The notes under the pieces: generated by a model | Database searches by the model: none | What the model saw: the letters and a program-made list of their open reading frames with translations, nothing else | Told to the model about the DNA's origin: nothing | Translations under genes and position numbers: made by a program | Part shown: positions 1 to 8,218 of the stretch, one piece after another | Position numbering within the stretch: position 1 is the stretch's first letter | Layout of the letters: each line of letters begins with the position of its first letter | Assembly (NCBI RefSeq): GCF_902506065.1 | Contig: NZ_LR732912.1 | Coordinates: forward strand, 4,617,525 to 4,681,524 | Source: Arthrobacter sp. 9V | GTDB lineage: Bacteria; Actinomycetota; Actinomycetes; Actinomycetales; Micrococcaceae | Length of the DNA: 64,000 bases | Reading direction: 5' to 3'

Positions 1-265
1 CAGGCATGGACGAAGCGGACTGTATGGCCTGCGTGGAGAACATTTGGTCTGCGCTTTCATGACCACGAATTGTGGATCCCATGGCGTGGTCGTTCCGGAC
101 TACGGGCGATTCTTCGGACGCGTTGGCCGTCCCTGCCCCTGCCCCTGCAGCGAGAGCCACGCTGGTGAGCAAACCAGCCAGGGCTTTTGCGCCGGAGAAC
201 CCGCTTCCCGGCGGTCTGCCTGAGGTTTTCAATAAACGTGAGCAGCTGGACAGGGAGAACTTCAT
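1..265 (-). CDS. Secreted protein, N-terminal part (possible GH25 lysozyme), cut by window edge
   Basis: Reading leftwards from an ATG at 265-263, an open frame runs to base 1 without a stop, so the gene continues outside the window. The start is set by GAAGGA at 279-274, 8 nt upstream. The first 50 or so residues make a secretion signal: MKFSLSSCSRLL, a hydrophobic Ala/Leu/Gly stretch, then ANA as a likely cleavage site. The short mature part contains NDHAMGSTIRGHE. From memory, actinobacterial GH25 (lysozyme M1-like) secreted muramidases carry a similar pre-domain segment, but the catalytic domain lies outside, so this is only a suggestion. It is divergent from the sugar ABC operon, with both LacI-type operators in the shared intergenic region. 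Confidence 0.6.
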   Translation of the reverse strand, partial: MKFSLSSCSRLLKTSGRPPGSGFSGAKALAGLLTSVALAAGAGAGTANASEESPVVRNDHAMGSTIRGHESADQMFSTQAIQSASSMP

Positions 266-410
266 TCGACAATTCCTTCGGGGGTGCGGGAGGAACCGGC
301 GCCCCCACGTCATCCAGCACAGCCTACTATCCCGGAGCTCCGCCCATCTTCTTGAGCGCTGGCATAGCCGGGGATCCGGGCAGACTTCTGATGACACAAA
401 TCGAATCGCC

Positions 411-424
411 AGAGAGCGCTCTCT
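411..424. promoter_or_regulatory. LacI-family operator O1
   Basis: A perfect 14-bp palindrome, AGAGAGCGCTCTCT, ends exactly where the -35 box begins. The central GAGCGCTC matches the core of CebR-type operators of Actinobacteria (TGGGAGCGCTCCCA). It is the probable binding site of the LacI regulator encoded at 5402. Confidence 0.85.
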
Positions 425-453
425 TGACGCACGTGACTTGCAGCACATACTGT
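424..453 (+). promoter_or_regulatory. Promoter of the sugar ABC operon
   Basis: Candidate -35 TTGACG (424-429) and -10 TACTGT (448-453) with an 18-nt spacer lie exactly between two identical operators. The start codon is at 523, leaving a leader of about 60 nt. Confidence 0.6.
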
Positions 454-466
454 GGTCCCACATCCC

Positions 467-480
467 AGAGAGCGCTCTCT
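467..480. promoter_or_regulatory. LacI-family operator O2
   Basis: A second perfect copy of AGAGAGCGCTCTCT lies 56 bp centre to centre from O1, just downstream of the -10 box. Two identical sites bracketing the promoter fit repression by occlusion or a short DNA loop. Confidence 0.85.
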
Positions 481-522
481 CGCCATTGGCGTACGGTCGC
501 TCGAACACACAAAGGAGTGATC

Positions 523-1842
523 GTGGAGTTTTCGCGACTAAGGAAATTCACTGCCCTGGCGGGCGTAGCCTCACTGGCCCTCGTGGCCGCAGGCTGCAGC
601 GGCGGGGGCGGCGACAAGGCGGCGAGCGCCGACAACCCCGTCACACTGACCGTGACCACTTTCGGCACTTTCGGATACGACGACCTGTATGCCGAATATG
701 AGAAGCAGAACCCCGGCGTCACTATCGAGGCCACCAATATTGACCGCGGCTCCAACGCCCGGACGGATGCCTTTACCAAGCTGGCAGCAGGTTCCGGACT
801 CAGCGACGTGACGGCTATCGAGGAAGGCTGGCTCGGCTCCATCATGGAGGTCTCGGACCAGTTTGTGGACCTCAAGGAGTACGGCGCCGAGGACATCAAG
901 GGCAACTGGGTGGACTGGAAGTTCAAGCAGGGCACGGACCCCAACGGCCGCGTGATTGGTTACGGCACGGACATCGGGCCGCAGGCCTTGTGCTTCAATG
1001 GCAAGCTCTTTGAAGCTGCCGGCCTGCCGAGTGATCGTGAGAAAGTGGCGGAACTTTTCGGCGGCAAGGACGGAAGCTGGGAAACGTACTTCAAGCTGGG
1101 CCGCCAGTACAAAGAGGCAACGGGCAAGGCCTGGTATGACCAGTCCGGCTTTGTGTGGAACTCCATGGTCAACCAGATGGATGAGGGTTACTACACCAAG
1201 GACGGCAAGCTGAACGTCGAGGGCAACAAGGAAATGCGGGCTAAGTTCGACATGCTCGCTGCCGGCACCGCCGATGGCCTGTCCGCCAACCAGACCCAGT
1301 TCGATTGGGGTAACGGCAAGGCATTCGTGGACGGTTCCTTCGCCACGCACGTTTGCCCTGCGTGGATGCTCGGCACCATCAAGGGCCAGCTCGAGTCAGC
1401 AGGTGGCGGAGCAGCAAGTGGCTGGGATGTTGCAGACGTTTTCCCGGGCGGTGCTTCCAACTGGGGCGGTGCTTTCCTCTCAGTTCCCAAGACCTCCAAG
1501 CACCCCGCTGAAGCGGCCAAGCTGGCAGCATGGCTGACCGCACCTGAGCAGCAGATCAAGCAGTCCGCTGCGGCGAACAACTTCCCCAGCACCCTCGAAG
1601 CACAGGCAAAGATCGTTGAAGCAGCCAAGCCGAACGAACTCTTCAACAATGCTCCCTATGGCGCCATCTTTGAATCACGCGCTGAGGGTGTCATTGCCCA
1701 GTTCAAGGGTCCGGATGACTCCGTAATCCAGGAGAACGTCTTCGGCCCCGCCCTCAAGATGCTCGACTCGGGCAAGGGCACCGCCGATGAAGCGTGGAAT
1801 GAAGCCGTCAAGCTCCTCAACGACCTCGTGGTCAACAACTAG
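523..1842 (+). CDS. ABC transporter sugar-binding lipoprotein (CebE-like)
   Basis: Extracellular solute-binding protein of the MalE/CebE type, which captures a sugar or oligosaccharide outside the membrane and delivers it to the permease pair encoded next. I chose the GTG at 523 because AAAGGAG (511-517) precedes it by 5 nt; the frame is open further upstream, but that would place the operators inside the gene. The product is 439 aa. A lipoprotein signal ends in LVAAGC with the lipidated Cys at about residue 25, followed by a Gly-rich linker. The rest has the usual SBP-1 layout (TVTTFGTFGYDDLYAEYEK near the start). No ATPase gene is in the operon, so a shared MsiK-type ATPase is probably used. 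Regulated through the twin operators. Confidence 0.93.
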   Translation: MEFSRLRKFTALAGVASLALVAAGCSGGGGDKAASADNPVTLTVTTFGTFGYDDLYAEYEKQNPGVTIEATNIDRGSNARTDAFTKLAAGSGLSDVTAIEEGWLGSIMEVSDQFVDLKEYGAEDIKGNWVDWKFKQGTDPNGRVIGYGTDIGPQALCFNGKLFEAAGLPSDREKVAELFGGKDGSWETYFKLGRQYKEATGKAWYDQSGFVWNSMVNQMDEGYYTKDGKLNVEGNKEMRAKFDMLAAGTADGLSANQTQFDWGNGKAFVDGSFATHVCPAWMLGTIKGQLESAGGGAASGWDVADVFPGGASNWGGAFLSVPKTSKHPAEAAKLAAWLTAPEQQIKQSAAANNFPSTLEAQAKIVEAAKPNELFNNAPYGAIFESRAEGVIAQFKGPDDSVIQENVFGPALKMLDSGKGTADEAWNEAVKLLNDLVVNN

Positions 1843-1856
1843 CAGCACCCGGCCGT

Positions 1857-1882
1857 GGGGCCTCCGGGAAACCGGAGGCCCC
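1857..1882 (+). promoter_or_regulatory. Intercistronic hairpin with GAAA loop
   Basis: A perfect 11-bp GC-rich stem (GGGGCCTCCGG pairing with CCGGAGGCCCC) is closed by a GAAA tetraloop, 14 nt after the binding-protein stop and 23 nt before the first permease gene. There is no U run, so it is more likely an mRNA-stabilising or partial-attenuation element that lets the binding protein be made in excess over the permeases. Confidence 0.75.
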
Positions 1883-1905
1883 CTCACAGAGTCTGAGACC
1901 CGACC

Positions 1906-3000
1906 ATGACCACCACCTTGAACCGCCCGGCAGCCGGCAGAACGGCCGCCACCAAGCCAAAACCCACCTTCCGCCAACGCCTGAACGTCTTCGATATGAA
2001 GGCGTCCCCGTACTTCTACATTGCCCCGTTTTTCATCCTGTTTGCCCTGGTGGGCCTCTTCCCCCTGGGCTACACATTCTTCGTCTCCCTCTTCGACTGG
2101 CACCTGCTCAAAGGCCAGGGCGACTTCGTGGGATTCCAAAACTTTGTTGAGGTCTTGCAGGACAGGTTCTTCTGGAACTCCCTGTTCAACACCGTCAGCA
2201 TCTTCCTGATCTCCACCATTCCCCAGCTGATCATGGCCACCATCATCGCTGCGGTGCTGGACCAGAACCTCCGCGCCAAGACCTTCTGGCGCATGAGCAT
2301 CCTGCTCCCCTACGTTGTGACTCCCGTGGCTGTTGCCATGATCTTCACCAACATGTTCGGCGAGCAATACGGGCTGATCAACAACATCCTGTCCAGTTTC
2401 GGCATCGATCCCATCATGTGGAAGAACGACACCCTTCCCAGCCACATCGCAATCGCCACCATGGTGAACTGGCGCTGGACCGGCTACAACGCGCTGATCC
2501 TCCTGGCCGCCATGCAGTCGGTACCGCGCGATATTTATGAGTCCGCGGCAATCGACGGCGCCGGCTCGGTCCGCCGGTTCTTCAGCATCACGCTGCCCAG
2601 CATCCGGCCCACCATGGTGTTTGTTATTGTCACAGCCACCATCGGCGGGCTCCAGATCTTCACCGAGCCAAGGCTCTTCGATCCCGTGGCGGCCGGCGGA
2701 ACGGCACGCCAGTTCCAGACCACCGTGCTGTACCTGTGGGAGATGGCGTTCCAGCGGCAGAACTTCGGCAAGGCCTCCACCATTGCCTGGCTCCTGTTCC
2801 TGATCATCCTGCTCTTCGGCATCGTGAACTGGCTGATTTCCCGCCGCATCGCCACCAATGGCGACGATCGCGGAGCAGCCAGCCGCCGCCGTCGTAAGCG
2901 TTCCGCTGCGCACACAAAAGCCGACGACGCCGGACTCAGCGCCCAGGCGGTAGCGGCACCAGCAGCGGCACCAGACTCGACCCCGAGGAGCGGGAAATGA
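1906..3000 (+). CDS. Sugar ABC transporter permease 1 (MalF/CebF type)
   Basis: First inner-membrane permease of the carbohydrate importer, 364 aa. The N-terminus has a basic cytoplasmic segment, then about six hydrophobic segments beginning at YFYIAPFFILFALVGLFPLGY. The conserved EAA loop that contacts the ATPase lies around residues 210-235 (ESAAIDGAGSVRRFFSITLP). A basic, Arg/Lys-rich tail of about 50 residues (SRRRRKRSAAH and beyond) follows the last membrane segment. It overlaps the next permease by 4 nt (ATGA), so the two are translationally coupled. No distinct promoter is seen; transcription comes from the promoter at 424 through the 1857 hairpin. Confidence 0.93.
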   Translation: MTTTLNRPAAGRTAATKPKPTFRQRLNVFDMKASPYFYIAPFFILFALVGLFPLGYTFFVSLFDWHLLKGQGDFVGFQNFVEVLQDRFFWNSLFNTVSIFLISTIPQLIMATIIAAVLDQNLRAKTFWRMSILLPYVVTPVAVAMIFTNMFGEQYGLINNILSSFGIDPIMWKNDTLPSHIAIATMVNWRWTGYNALILLAAMQSVPRDIYESAAIDGAGSVRRFFSITLPSIRPTMVFVIVTATIGGLQIFTEPRLFDPVAAGGTARQFQTTVLYLWEMAFQRQNFGKASTIAWLLFLIILLFGIVNWLISRRIATNGDDRGAASRRRRKRSAAHTKADDAGLSAQAVAAPAAAPDSTPRSGK

Positions 3001-3899
3001 CCCTCACACAAAACCGGCCACAAACCCCGGCCAAGCAGCAGACCTCCCGAGCCCTGGCCACCCGCAAAGCCCTCTTTGGCAACGGCCGCCGGCCCGGCTT
3101 CCTCACCTACGGGTTGCTGCTGGCGTTCTTCCTGGCCTCGGCCTATCCGTTGTGGTGGTCCGTGATCATCGGTAGCCGCTCCAACGAAGCGCTCGGGGAA
3201 ACCTGGCCGCCGCTGTCTCCGGGCGGCAATTTCTGGACCAACGTTGGGGAAGTTTTTGATACCGTCCCGTTCTGGCTGGCGCTCGGCAACAGCGTCCTGA
3301 TCTCGGGCATCATCACCATCTCCGTGGTGGGGTTCTCCACTTTGGCCGGATATGCGTTCGCCAAGCTGCGCTTCCGGGGCCGGAACTGGCTGATGGTGGC
3401 CGTGATCGCCACCATGGCCATCCCCACCCAACTGGGCATCATTCCTTTGTTCATGCTGATGCGCACGCTGGGATGGACAGGTGAGATCGGCGCCGTCGTG
3501 ATTCCTACTCTTGTCACAGCGTTTGGTGTCTTCTTCATGCGGCAGTATTTGGTGGATGTGATCCCGGACGAGCTGATCGAGTCGGCTCGCATGGACGGCG
3601 CATCCATGATCTCCACGTTCTGGCATGTGGCGCTGCCCGCGGCGCGTCCGGCCATGGCAATCCTGGGCTTGTTCACGTTCATGACGGCGTGGACTGATTT
3701 CCTCTGGCCCCTGCTGGTGCTCGACGCCGGCAACCCCACCTTGCAGACGGCGCTCAGCCAACTGCAGTCGGCCCGGTACGTGGACTACTCAATTGTCCTG
3801 GCCGGCGCCGTCATGGCAACACTTCCGCTGCTGGCCCTCTTCGTCCTGGCGGGACGTCAACTCATTTCCGGAATCATGCAAGGAGCAGTGAAGGGCTAA
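2997..3899 (+). CDS. Sugar ABC transporter permease 2 (MalG/CebG type)
   Basis: Second permease, 300 aa, partner of the preceding protein in the membrane channel. It has a hydrophilic N-terminus, about six membrane segments (first: TYGLLLAFFLASAYPLWWSVII) and the EAA loop at about residues 193-217 (IESARMDGASMISTFWHVALP). Its ATG overlaps the upstream stop, and its own stop overlaps the glucosidase start by 1 nt, showing a tightly coupled operon. As usual for this family, substrate identity cannot be read from the permease; the adjacent GH1 gene suggests a beta-linked disaccharide such as cellobiose. Confidence 0.93.
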   Translation: MTLTQNRPQTPAKQQTSRALATRKALFGNGRRPGFLTYGLLLAFFLASAYPLWWSVIIGSRSNEALGETWPPLSPGGNFWTNVGEVFDTVPFWLALGNSVLISGIITISVVGFSTLAGYAFAKLRFRGRNWLMVAVIATMAIPTQLGIIPLFMLMRTLGWTGEIGAVVIPTLVTAFGVFFMRQYLVDVIPDELIESARMDGASMISTFWHVALPAARPAMAILGLFTFMTAWTDFLWPLLVLDAGNPTLQTALSQLQSARYVDYSIVLAGAVMATLPLLALFVLAGRQLISGIMQGAVKG

Positions 3900-5356
3900 T
3901 GCCATTCGAAGCAACAACCCACCCCGCGATCACCCCCTTTAACAGGGTGTGGCCCAAGGGCTTCCTCTGGGGCTCGGCTACCGCCGCAGCCCAAGTGGAA
4001 GGCGCCAGCCACGAAGGCGGCAAGGAAGACTCCGTGTGGGATGCTTTCGCCCGTATCCCGGGCGCCATAGCCAACGGCGAGACGCTGAAGGACGCGGTGC
4101 AGCACTATCACCGCATGCCACAGGACGTCAGGATCATGAAAGAGCTGGGCTTGGATTCCTACCGGTTCTCCACCAGTTGGTCCCGCGTCCGGCCTGGTGG
4201 CCGGGCCGCGAACGCCGAAGGCTTGGACTTCTACTCCCGCCTTGTGGATGAACTGCTCGACGCCGGCATCCTCCCTTGGTTGACCCTTTACCACTGGGAC
4301 CTGCCGCAGGCGCTGGAGGAGAAGGGCGGCTGGGCCAACCGGGACACCGCCTACCGCTTTGTGGACTACGCGAACGACGTCTATTCGGCGCTGGGCGACC
4401 GTGTTCAGCACTGGACCACGTTCAACGAACCCTTCTGCTCGTCACTTCTTGGCTACGCGGCCGGCGTGCATGCCCCCGGCCGTCAGGAACCCGAGGCTGC
4501 CGTCGCGGCAATCCATCACCAGCACCTCGCCCACGGACTGGTGGTCAACGAGCTGCGGAGCCGCGGCGCCCGGCAGTTGGGGATCACACTCAACCTCAGC
4601 AATTCCATCCCGCGGGATCCTTCCGATCCTGTGGACCTTGATGCCGCCCGCCGCTTTGATTCGCTGCAGAACAGGATCTTCCTCGATCCGATCCTCCGCG
4701 GCGCTTACCCTGAGGACACGCTCAACGACCTCGAGCAGTTCGGCATCCGGGACGTCATCAAGCCCGGCGACCTGGACATCATTGGGACTCCCATCGATTT
4801 CCTGGGCGTCAACCACTATCACGATGACCTGATCAGCGGTCACCCCGTTGCTGAACACGGCGACGGCCACTCTGGCGGCGCAACCCGCCCGACGTCGTCG
4901 TGCTGGATCGGTTCCGAGGACATCGCGTTCCCAAGCCGTGGGCTGCCCCGCACCGCCATGAACTGGGAGGTCAACCCGGATGGGCTAAGGAAGTTGCTGG
5001 TGCGCCTTGGTGAGGAATATGCCACGCTGCCGCCGCTCTACATCACGGAAAACGGTGCGGCTTACGACGACACTGTCAGTCCGGACGGCGCCGTCCACGA
5101 CGCCGAGCGAACCCAGTTCGTCCTGGACCACATCACGGCAGTCGGTGAGGCATTGGACCAAGGTGCGGACGTCCGGGGCTACTTCGTTTGGTCCCTCCTG
5201 GACAACTTTGAATGGTCCTGGGGCTATGGCAAGCGCTTCGGAGTGGTTCGCGTGGATTACAGCACCTTTGAGCGCACGGTAAAGGACAGCGGACTGGCAT
5301 ATTCCCGGGTCATCGCCTCGGCCAAGGCATCGGCCGACGCCACAGTGAACGCCTAA
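3899..5356 (+). CDS. GH1 family beta-glucosidase
   Basis: Cytoplasmic retaining beta-glucosidase, 485 aa, typical GH1 length. The acid/base glutamate is in TFNEPF (E177) and the nucleophile in ITENG (E384). Other GH1 signatures are FLWGSATAAAQVEG at the N-terminus, WLTLYHWDLPQ, and the C-terminal WSLLDNFEWSWGY aglycone-site segment. No signal peptide is present, so it would split sugar taken in by the transporter in the same operon. Start and upstream stop share one base (TAATG). Closest functional picture: cellobiose or beta-glucoside uptake and hydrolysis under CebR-like control. Confidence 0.95.
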   Translation: MPFEATTHPAITPFNRVWPKGFLWGSATAAAQVEGASHEGGKEDSVWDAFARIPGAIANGETLKDAVQHYHRMPQDVRIMKELGLDSYRFSTSWSRVRPGGRAANAEGLDFYSRLVDELLDAGILPWLTLYHWDLPQALEEKGGWANRDTAYRFVDYANDVYSALGDRVQHWTTFNEPFCSSLLGYAAGVHAPGRQEPEAAVAAIHHQHLAHGLVVNELRSRGARQLGITLNLSNSIPRDPSDPVDLDAARRFDSLQNRIFLDPILRGAYPEDTLNDLEQFGIRDVIKPGDLDIIGTPIDFLGVNHYHDDLISGHPVAEHGDGHSGGATRPTSSCWIGSEDIAFPSRGLPRTAMNWEVNPDGLRKLLVRLGEEYATLPPLYITENGAAYDDTVSPDGAVHDAERTQFVLDHITAVGEALDQGADVRGYFVWSLLDNFEWSWGYGKRFGVVRVDYSTFERTVKDSGLAYSRVIASAKASADATVNA

Positions 5357-5401
5357 AGTAGCCTTCAGAGGCATACTTTTTCTTACGTTCCGGAGATGAC
5401 C

Positions 5402-6421
5402 ATGACGCAGGACACCAGCGGCCCCCGGCCGGTACCCACCCTTGAAATGGTGGCTGCCTTGGCCGGGGTGTCGCGGGCCACCGTGTCCCGCGTGGTCAAT
5501 GACAGCCCCAGCGTGGACCCGGAGTTGGCGCAGTCCGTGAGGAAAGCCATCCTGGCGCTGGACTACACACCAAACCGTGCTGCCCGTTCGCTGGCCAAAC
5601 GCCGCGCGAACACGGTCACGCTGATCGTTCCGGAGTCCACGTCCAAGGTCTTCGCGGATCCCTTCTTCGCCTCGGTAGTGCAGGGCATCGCCTTGTATCT
5701 CACTGACACCGAGTACACGCTGAACATGGTGATCTCCTCCGAATCGAAACCGGAGAAGACCCGCAGCTTCCTGCTCGGTGGCAACGTGGACGGCGTCCTG
5801 GTGGTGTCCCACCACAGTGGTGATAACTCGTGGACGCACCTCTCGGGGTCACTTCCCATGGTGTTCGCTGGTCGCCCCTTGGTGGGCGGCAAGGAGAGCT
5901 ACTACGTGGATGTTGCCAACGAGCAAGCGGCTTACGAGGTCACACGGCTCCTGACTGAAAGTGGCCGGAAGAACGTTGCCACCATTGCCGGCCCGCAGGA
6001 CATGCCCCCGGGCCTGGACCGCCTCGCCGGGTGGAGAACAGCCGTACGGGAGGCGGGTCTTGGGGAGGGCTTGATGGAGGAAGGCGACTTCACGTTGGCC
6101 TCCGGCGCCAAGGCAATGCACCGCCTGTTGGATCGTGGTGTACCCGTTGACGCCGTATTCGCTGCGAACGATCAGATGGCTGCCGGTGCCTACACCGCCA
6201 TCCAAGGGCGAGGCCTGCGCATCCCGGAGGACATCGCCGTGGTCGGTTTTGACGATGATTCGTTTGCTACCTCCGTAACACCTGCCCTGACCACCGTGCA
6301 TCACCCCATTGTTGAACTCGGCAAGAAGATGGCCGAGACCCTGGTGAACCTGATCGAGGGCAAACCGGCAGAACGCGTCACCAGAATGCCCACCTCGATC
6401 GTGATCCGGGACTCCGTTTAG
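5402..6421 (+). CDS. LacI-family transcriptional repressor (CebR-like)
   Basis: DNA-binding regulator of the sugar operon. An ATG at 5396 abuts the GGAG at 5392-5395, so the second ATG at 5402, 6 nt from that site, is the likelier start. The N-terminal helix-turn-helix and hinge are clear (TLEMVAALAGVSRATVSRVVND, then NRAARSLAKRRANT), followed by a periplasmic-binding-protein-like sugar sensor domain ending in VVGFDDDSFATSVTPALTTV. It sits 45 nt after the glucosidase gene in the same direction. It probably binds the 411 and 467 palindromes and releases them when the imported sugar binds. Confidence 0.93.
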   Translation: MTQDTSGPRPVPTLEMVAALAGVSRATVSRVVNDSPSVDPELAQSVRKAILALDYTPNRAARSLAKRRANTVTLIVPESTSKVFADPFFASVVQGIALYLTDTEYTLNMVISSESKPEKTRSFLLGGNVDGVLVVSHHSGDNSWTHLSGSLPMVFAGRPLVGGKESYYVDVANEQAAYEVTRLLTESGRKNVATIAGPQDMPPGLDRLAGWRTAVREAGLGEGLMEEGDFTLASGAKAMHRLLDRGVPVDAVFAANDQMAAGAYTAIQGRGLRIPEDIAVVGFDDDSFATSVTPALTTVHHPIVELGKKMAETLVNLIEGKPAERVTRMPTSIVIRDSV

Positions 6422-6453
6422 CTCTTTCATACTGTGCCTCGAAAGGCTGTTTC

Positions 6454-7563
6454 ATGCTTCCTGCTCCAATCAGCACCGTCGCACCTTCGCTGGCAACAGG
6501 GCGCCCCATCAGTTGGGGCGTAGTGGCCACAGGCTCCATTGCCCAACGCGTAGTGGAAGACCTCGCGCTCCTTGAAGACGCCGTGCTCCAGGCTGTCAGC
6601 TCCCGCTCGGAGGCATCGGCGCGGACCTTCGCGGAGAAGTTCGGCTTTGCTGCGGCGTATTCCGACGTCGGAGAGACGCTCGGTTACGAGCGGCTGCTCG
6701 CTGATCCCGCCGTCGAGGTGGTCTACGTTGCCACGCCGCACGCGCAGCATTACGCGGTCGCTTTGGCCGCACTCAAGGCGGGCAAGCACGTCCTGTGCGA
6801 AAAGCCCCTCGCCATGGATGCCGTGCAGGCCCGTGAACTGGCTGACCTGGCCCGGGACAAGGGACTGTTCCTGATGGAGGCTGTGTGGACCCGGTTCCTG
6901 CCGAGCTTCTGCAGAGCCTTGGAGATCCTGCGTTCGGGAGAAATCGGAGAACCACGCTGGCTTCAGGCCAATCTTGGCTTCGTGCCTGCCTACGATCCCA
7001 AAGCCCGGATTTGGGATCCGGCCGCCGGCGGTGGAGCGTTGCTGGACCTCGCCATTTACCCGTTGACGTGGGCGCTGGGAGTTTTCGGTGAGCCCGGCAG
7101 CATGCTTGCCAGCGGAGTTATAACTCCTGAGGGCGTGGACCTGCAGAATTCACTGGCCCTGAGCTACCCGAGCGGAGCATATGCACAGGTCATCACCTCA
7201 ATCGGTGCAGAGTGCCCCAGCGTAGTGACGGTAGGAGGCTCCGAGGGTTGGTTGCGGTCCTCTGCTCCCCTTTTCAATCCGGCCGAGCTCACCATTCAGC
7301 CTCGTAGCGGCACGCTGCGGACGGAGAAATTTGAGGCGTCCGGGCATGGGTTCATTTACGAGCTGCGCGAGGTGACCCGTTGCCTCCAAGCCGGGCTGAC
7401 CCAGAGCCCGTTCATGACTCCTGAGGAGTCGGTTGGGACCATGGAGCTGTTGGATGAAGCTCGTCGGCAGATGGGCCTCCGCTATCCCAGCGATCCTCAG
7501 ACTCCCATCGCAGCAGATCACCTGGCTGACACTCCAGCACCTCACACAGCGCTTCGAGCGTAG
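6454..7563 (+). CDS. Gfo/Idh/MocA family NAD(P)-dependent oxidoreductase
   Basis: Sugar or polyol dehydrogenase family, 369 aa. The N-terminal Rossmann fold has GVVATGSIAQ at about residues 22-31, and the family motif CEKPLAMD has its catalytic Lys at about 117. The C-terminal domain has GGGALLDLAIYPL. GAAAGG at 6440-6445 is a modest ribosome site. It follows the LacI gene by 32 nt and may be co-transcribed, so a role in oxidising or epimerising the sugar imported upstream is likely, but the substrate is unknown. The last 50 or so codons overlap, on the other strand, the end of the XRE gene; the tail after MGLRYPSD looks like an extension beyond the usual family end. Confidence 0.9.
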   Translation: MLPAPISTVAPSLATGRPISWGVVATGSIAQRVVEDLALLEDAVLQAVSSRSEASARTFAEKFGFAAAYSDVGETLGYERLLADPAVEVVYVATPHAQHYAVALAALKAGKHVLCEKPLAMDAVQARELADLARDKGLFLMEAVWTRFLPSFCRALEILRSGEIGEPRWLQANLGFVPAYDPKARIWDPAAGGGALLDLAIYPLTWALGVFGEPGSMLASGVITPEGVDLQNSLALSYPSGAYAQVITSIGAECPSVVTVGGSEGWLRSSAPLFNPAELTIQPRSGTLRTEKFEASGHGFIYELREVTRCLQAGLTQSPFMTPEESVGTMELLDEARRQMGLRYPSDPQTPIAADHLADTPAPHTALRA

Positions 7564-7699
7564 TAAAACGGACCGCCTTCGCACGCCCGTTCTTGAGTAC
7601 AGCCAGGTTCGCCGGGGTGATGCCCACCTTCTCGGCGAGAACTCGTACGGGCATTTTGCGCTTGGCCAGCATGACGTCGATGTCCACGATGATGGCCAT
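7412..7699 (-). CDS. XRE-family (YozG-like) transcriptional regulator
   Basis: Small HTH_3/Cro-C1 regulator, 95 aa. The helix-turn-helix spans about residues 10-62 (LAEKVGITPANLAVLKNGRAKAVRFTTLEALCEVLECQPGDLL). GAGGTGAT precedes the ATG. Its start shares one base with the stop of the DUF2975 gene (TGATG), so the two are coupled. In Actinobacteria and Firmicutes, YozG-like regulators commonly accompany DUF2975 membrane proteins. The 3' third, after LLRWE, is a low-complexity tail that overlaps the Gfo/Idh/MocA gene by 152 bp on the opposite strand. It probably autoregulates through the palindrome at 8222. Confidence 0.88.
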   Translation of the reverse strand: MAIIVDIDVMLAKRKMPVRVLAEKVGITPANLAVLKNGRAKAVRFTTLEALCEVLECQPGDLLRWESEDRWDSGGPSADELHPTAPWSQPTPQES

Positions 7700-8190
7700 C
7701 AGATCACCTCATCCAGCTCGGCCCGGAGTTCAGCGGCTTCAACATCCCGTGCCACAGCCTGGGCCAAGAGGGTTCGCATCACCAGCACAATCAGGGCCAC
7801 TCCCCCGATCATCAACGCCGCCCCGCATATCAGCAACACAATGCCAGGGGCTGTCTCACCTGGCGCCAGGATCACTGCGATGCCAAACATCAGCACCGCT
7901 GCGAATGCGATGGCTCCGAAGATGACGTCCACAAATCGGAAAGCCCTGTGGGAGAACACCGTCCCGCGGCGCGCCATGGTCAGCAAACGCCATACGCACA
8001 CTGCAACCACTTGGACACACAGAATTCCCAGGACCACGATTGCCAGCAGCGCAATGCGGGGACCGTCCGGAGCTCCGGCCTCAATAAGGTCAGTTGAGAG
8101 CAGCGGCACCATCCGTACCTGCACAAATACTGCACCTGCCAGCAGCAGTGCGATTACTACCCTCAAGGCGAGGATGGTCAGCTTTCCCAT
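7699..8190 (-). CDS. DUF2975 membrane protein
   Basis: Integral membrane protein of 163 aa with four predicted hydrophobic segments (starting LTILALRVVIALLLAGAVFV, then LLAIVVLGILCVQVVAVCVW and two more). The start at 8190 is fixed by AAAGGAG, 5 nt upstream; an ATG at 8214 has no such site. The first gene of a two-gene unit with the XRE regulator. Function of DUF2975 is not established; pairing with a small HTH protein suggests the membrane protein modulates or is controlled by it. Confidence 0.88.
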   Translation of the reverse strand: MGKLTILALRVVIALLLAGAVFVQVRMVPLLSTDLIEAGAPDGPRIALLAIVVLGILCVQVVAVCVWRLLTMARRGTVFSHRAFRFVDVIFGAIAFAAVLMFGIAVILAPGETAPGIVLLICGAALMIGGVALIVLVMRTLLAQAVARDVEAAELRAELDEVI

Positions 8191-8218
8191 GGGAACTCCT
8201 TTATCGAAGAACAACCTT

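Noticed and set aside
1675..2913. Long minus-strand open frame antisense to the permease gene
   Set aside because: No family resemblance, low-complexity His/Gly/Asp composition typical of high-GC shadow frames; the plus-strand permease is certain.
2535..3761. 408-codon minus-strand frame
   Set aside because: Antisense to two well-supported permease genes; no ribosome site or domain.
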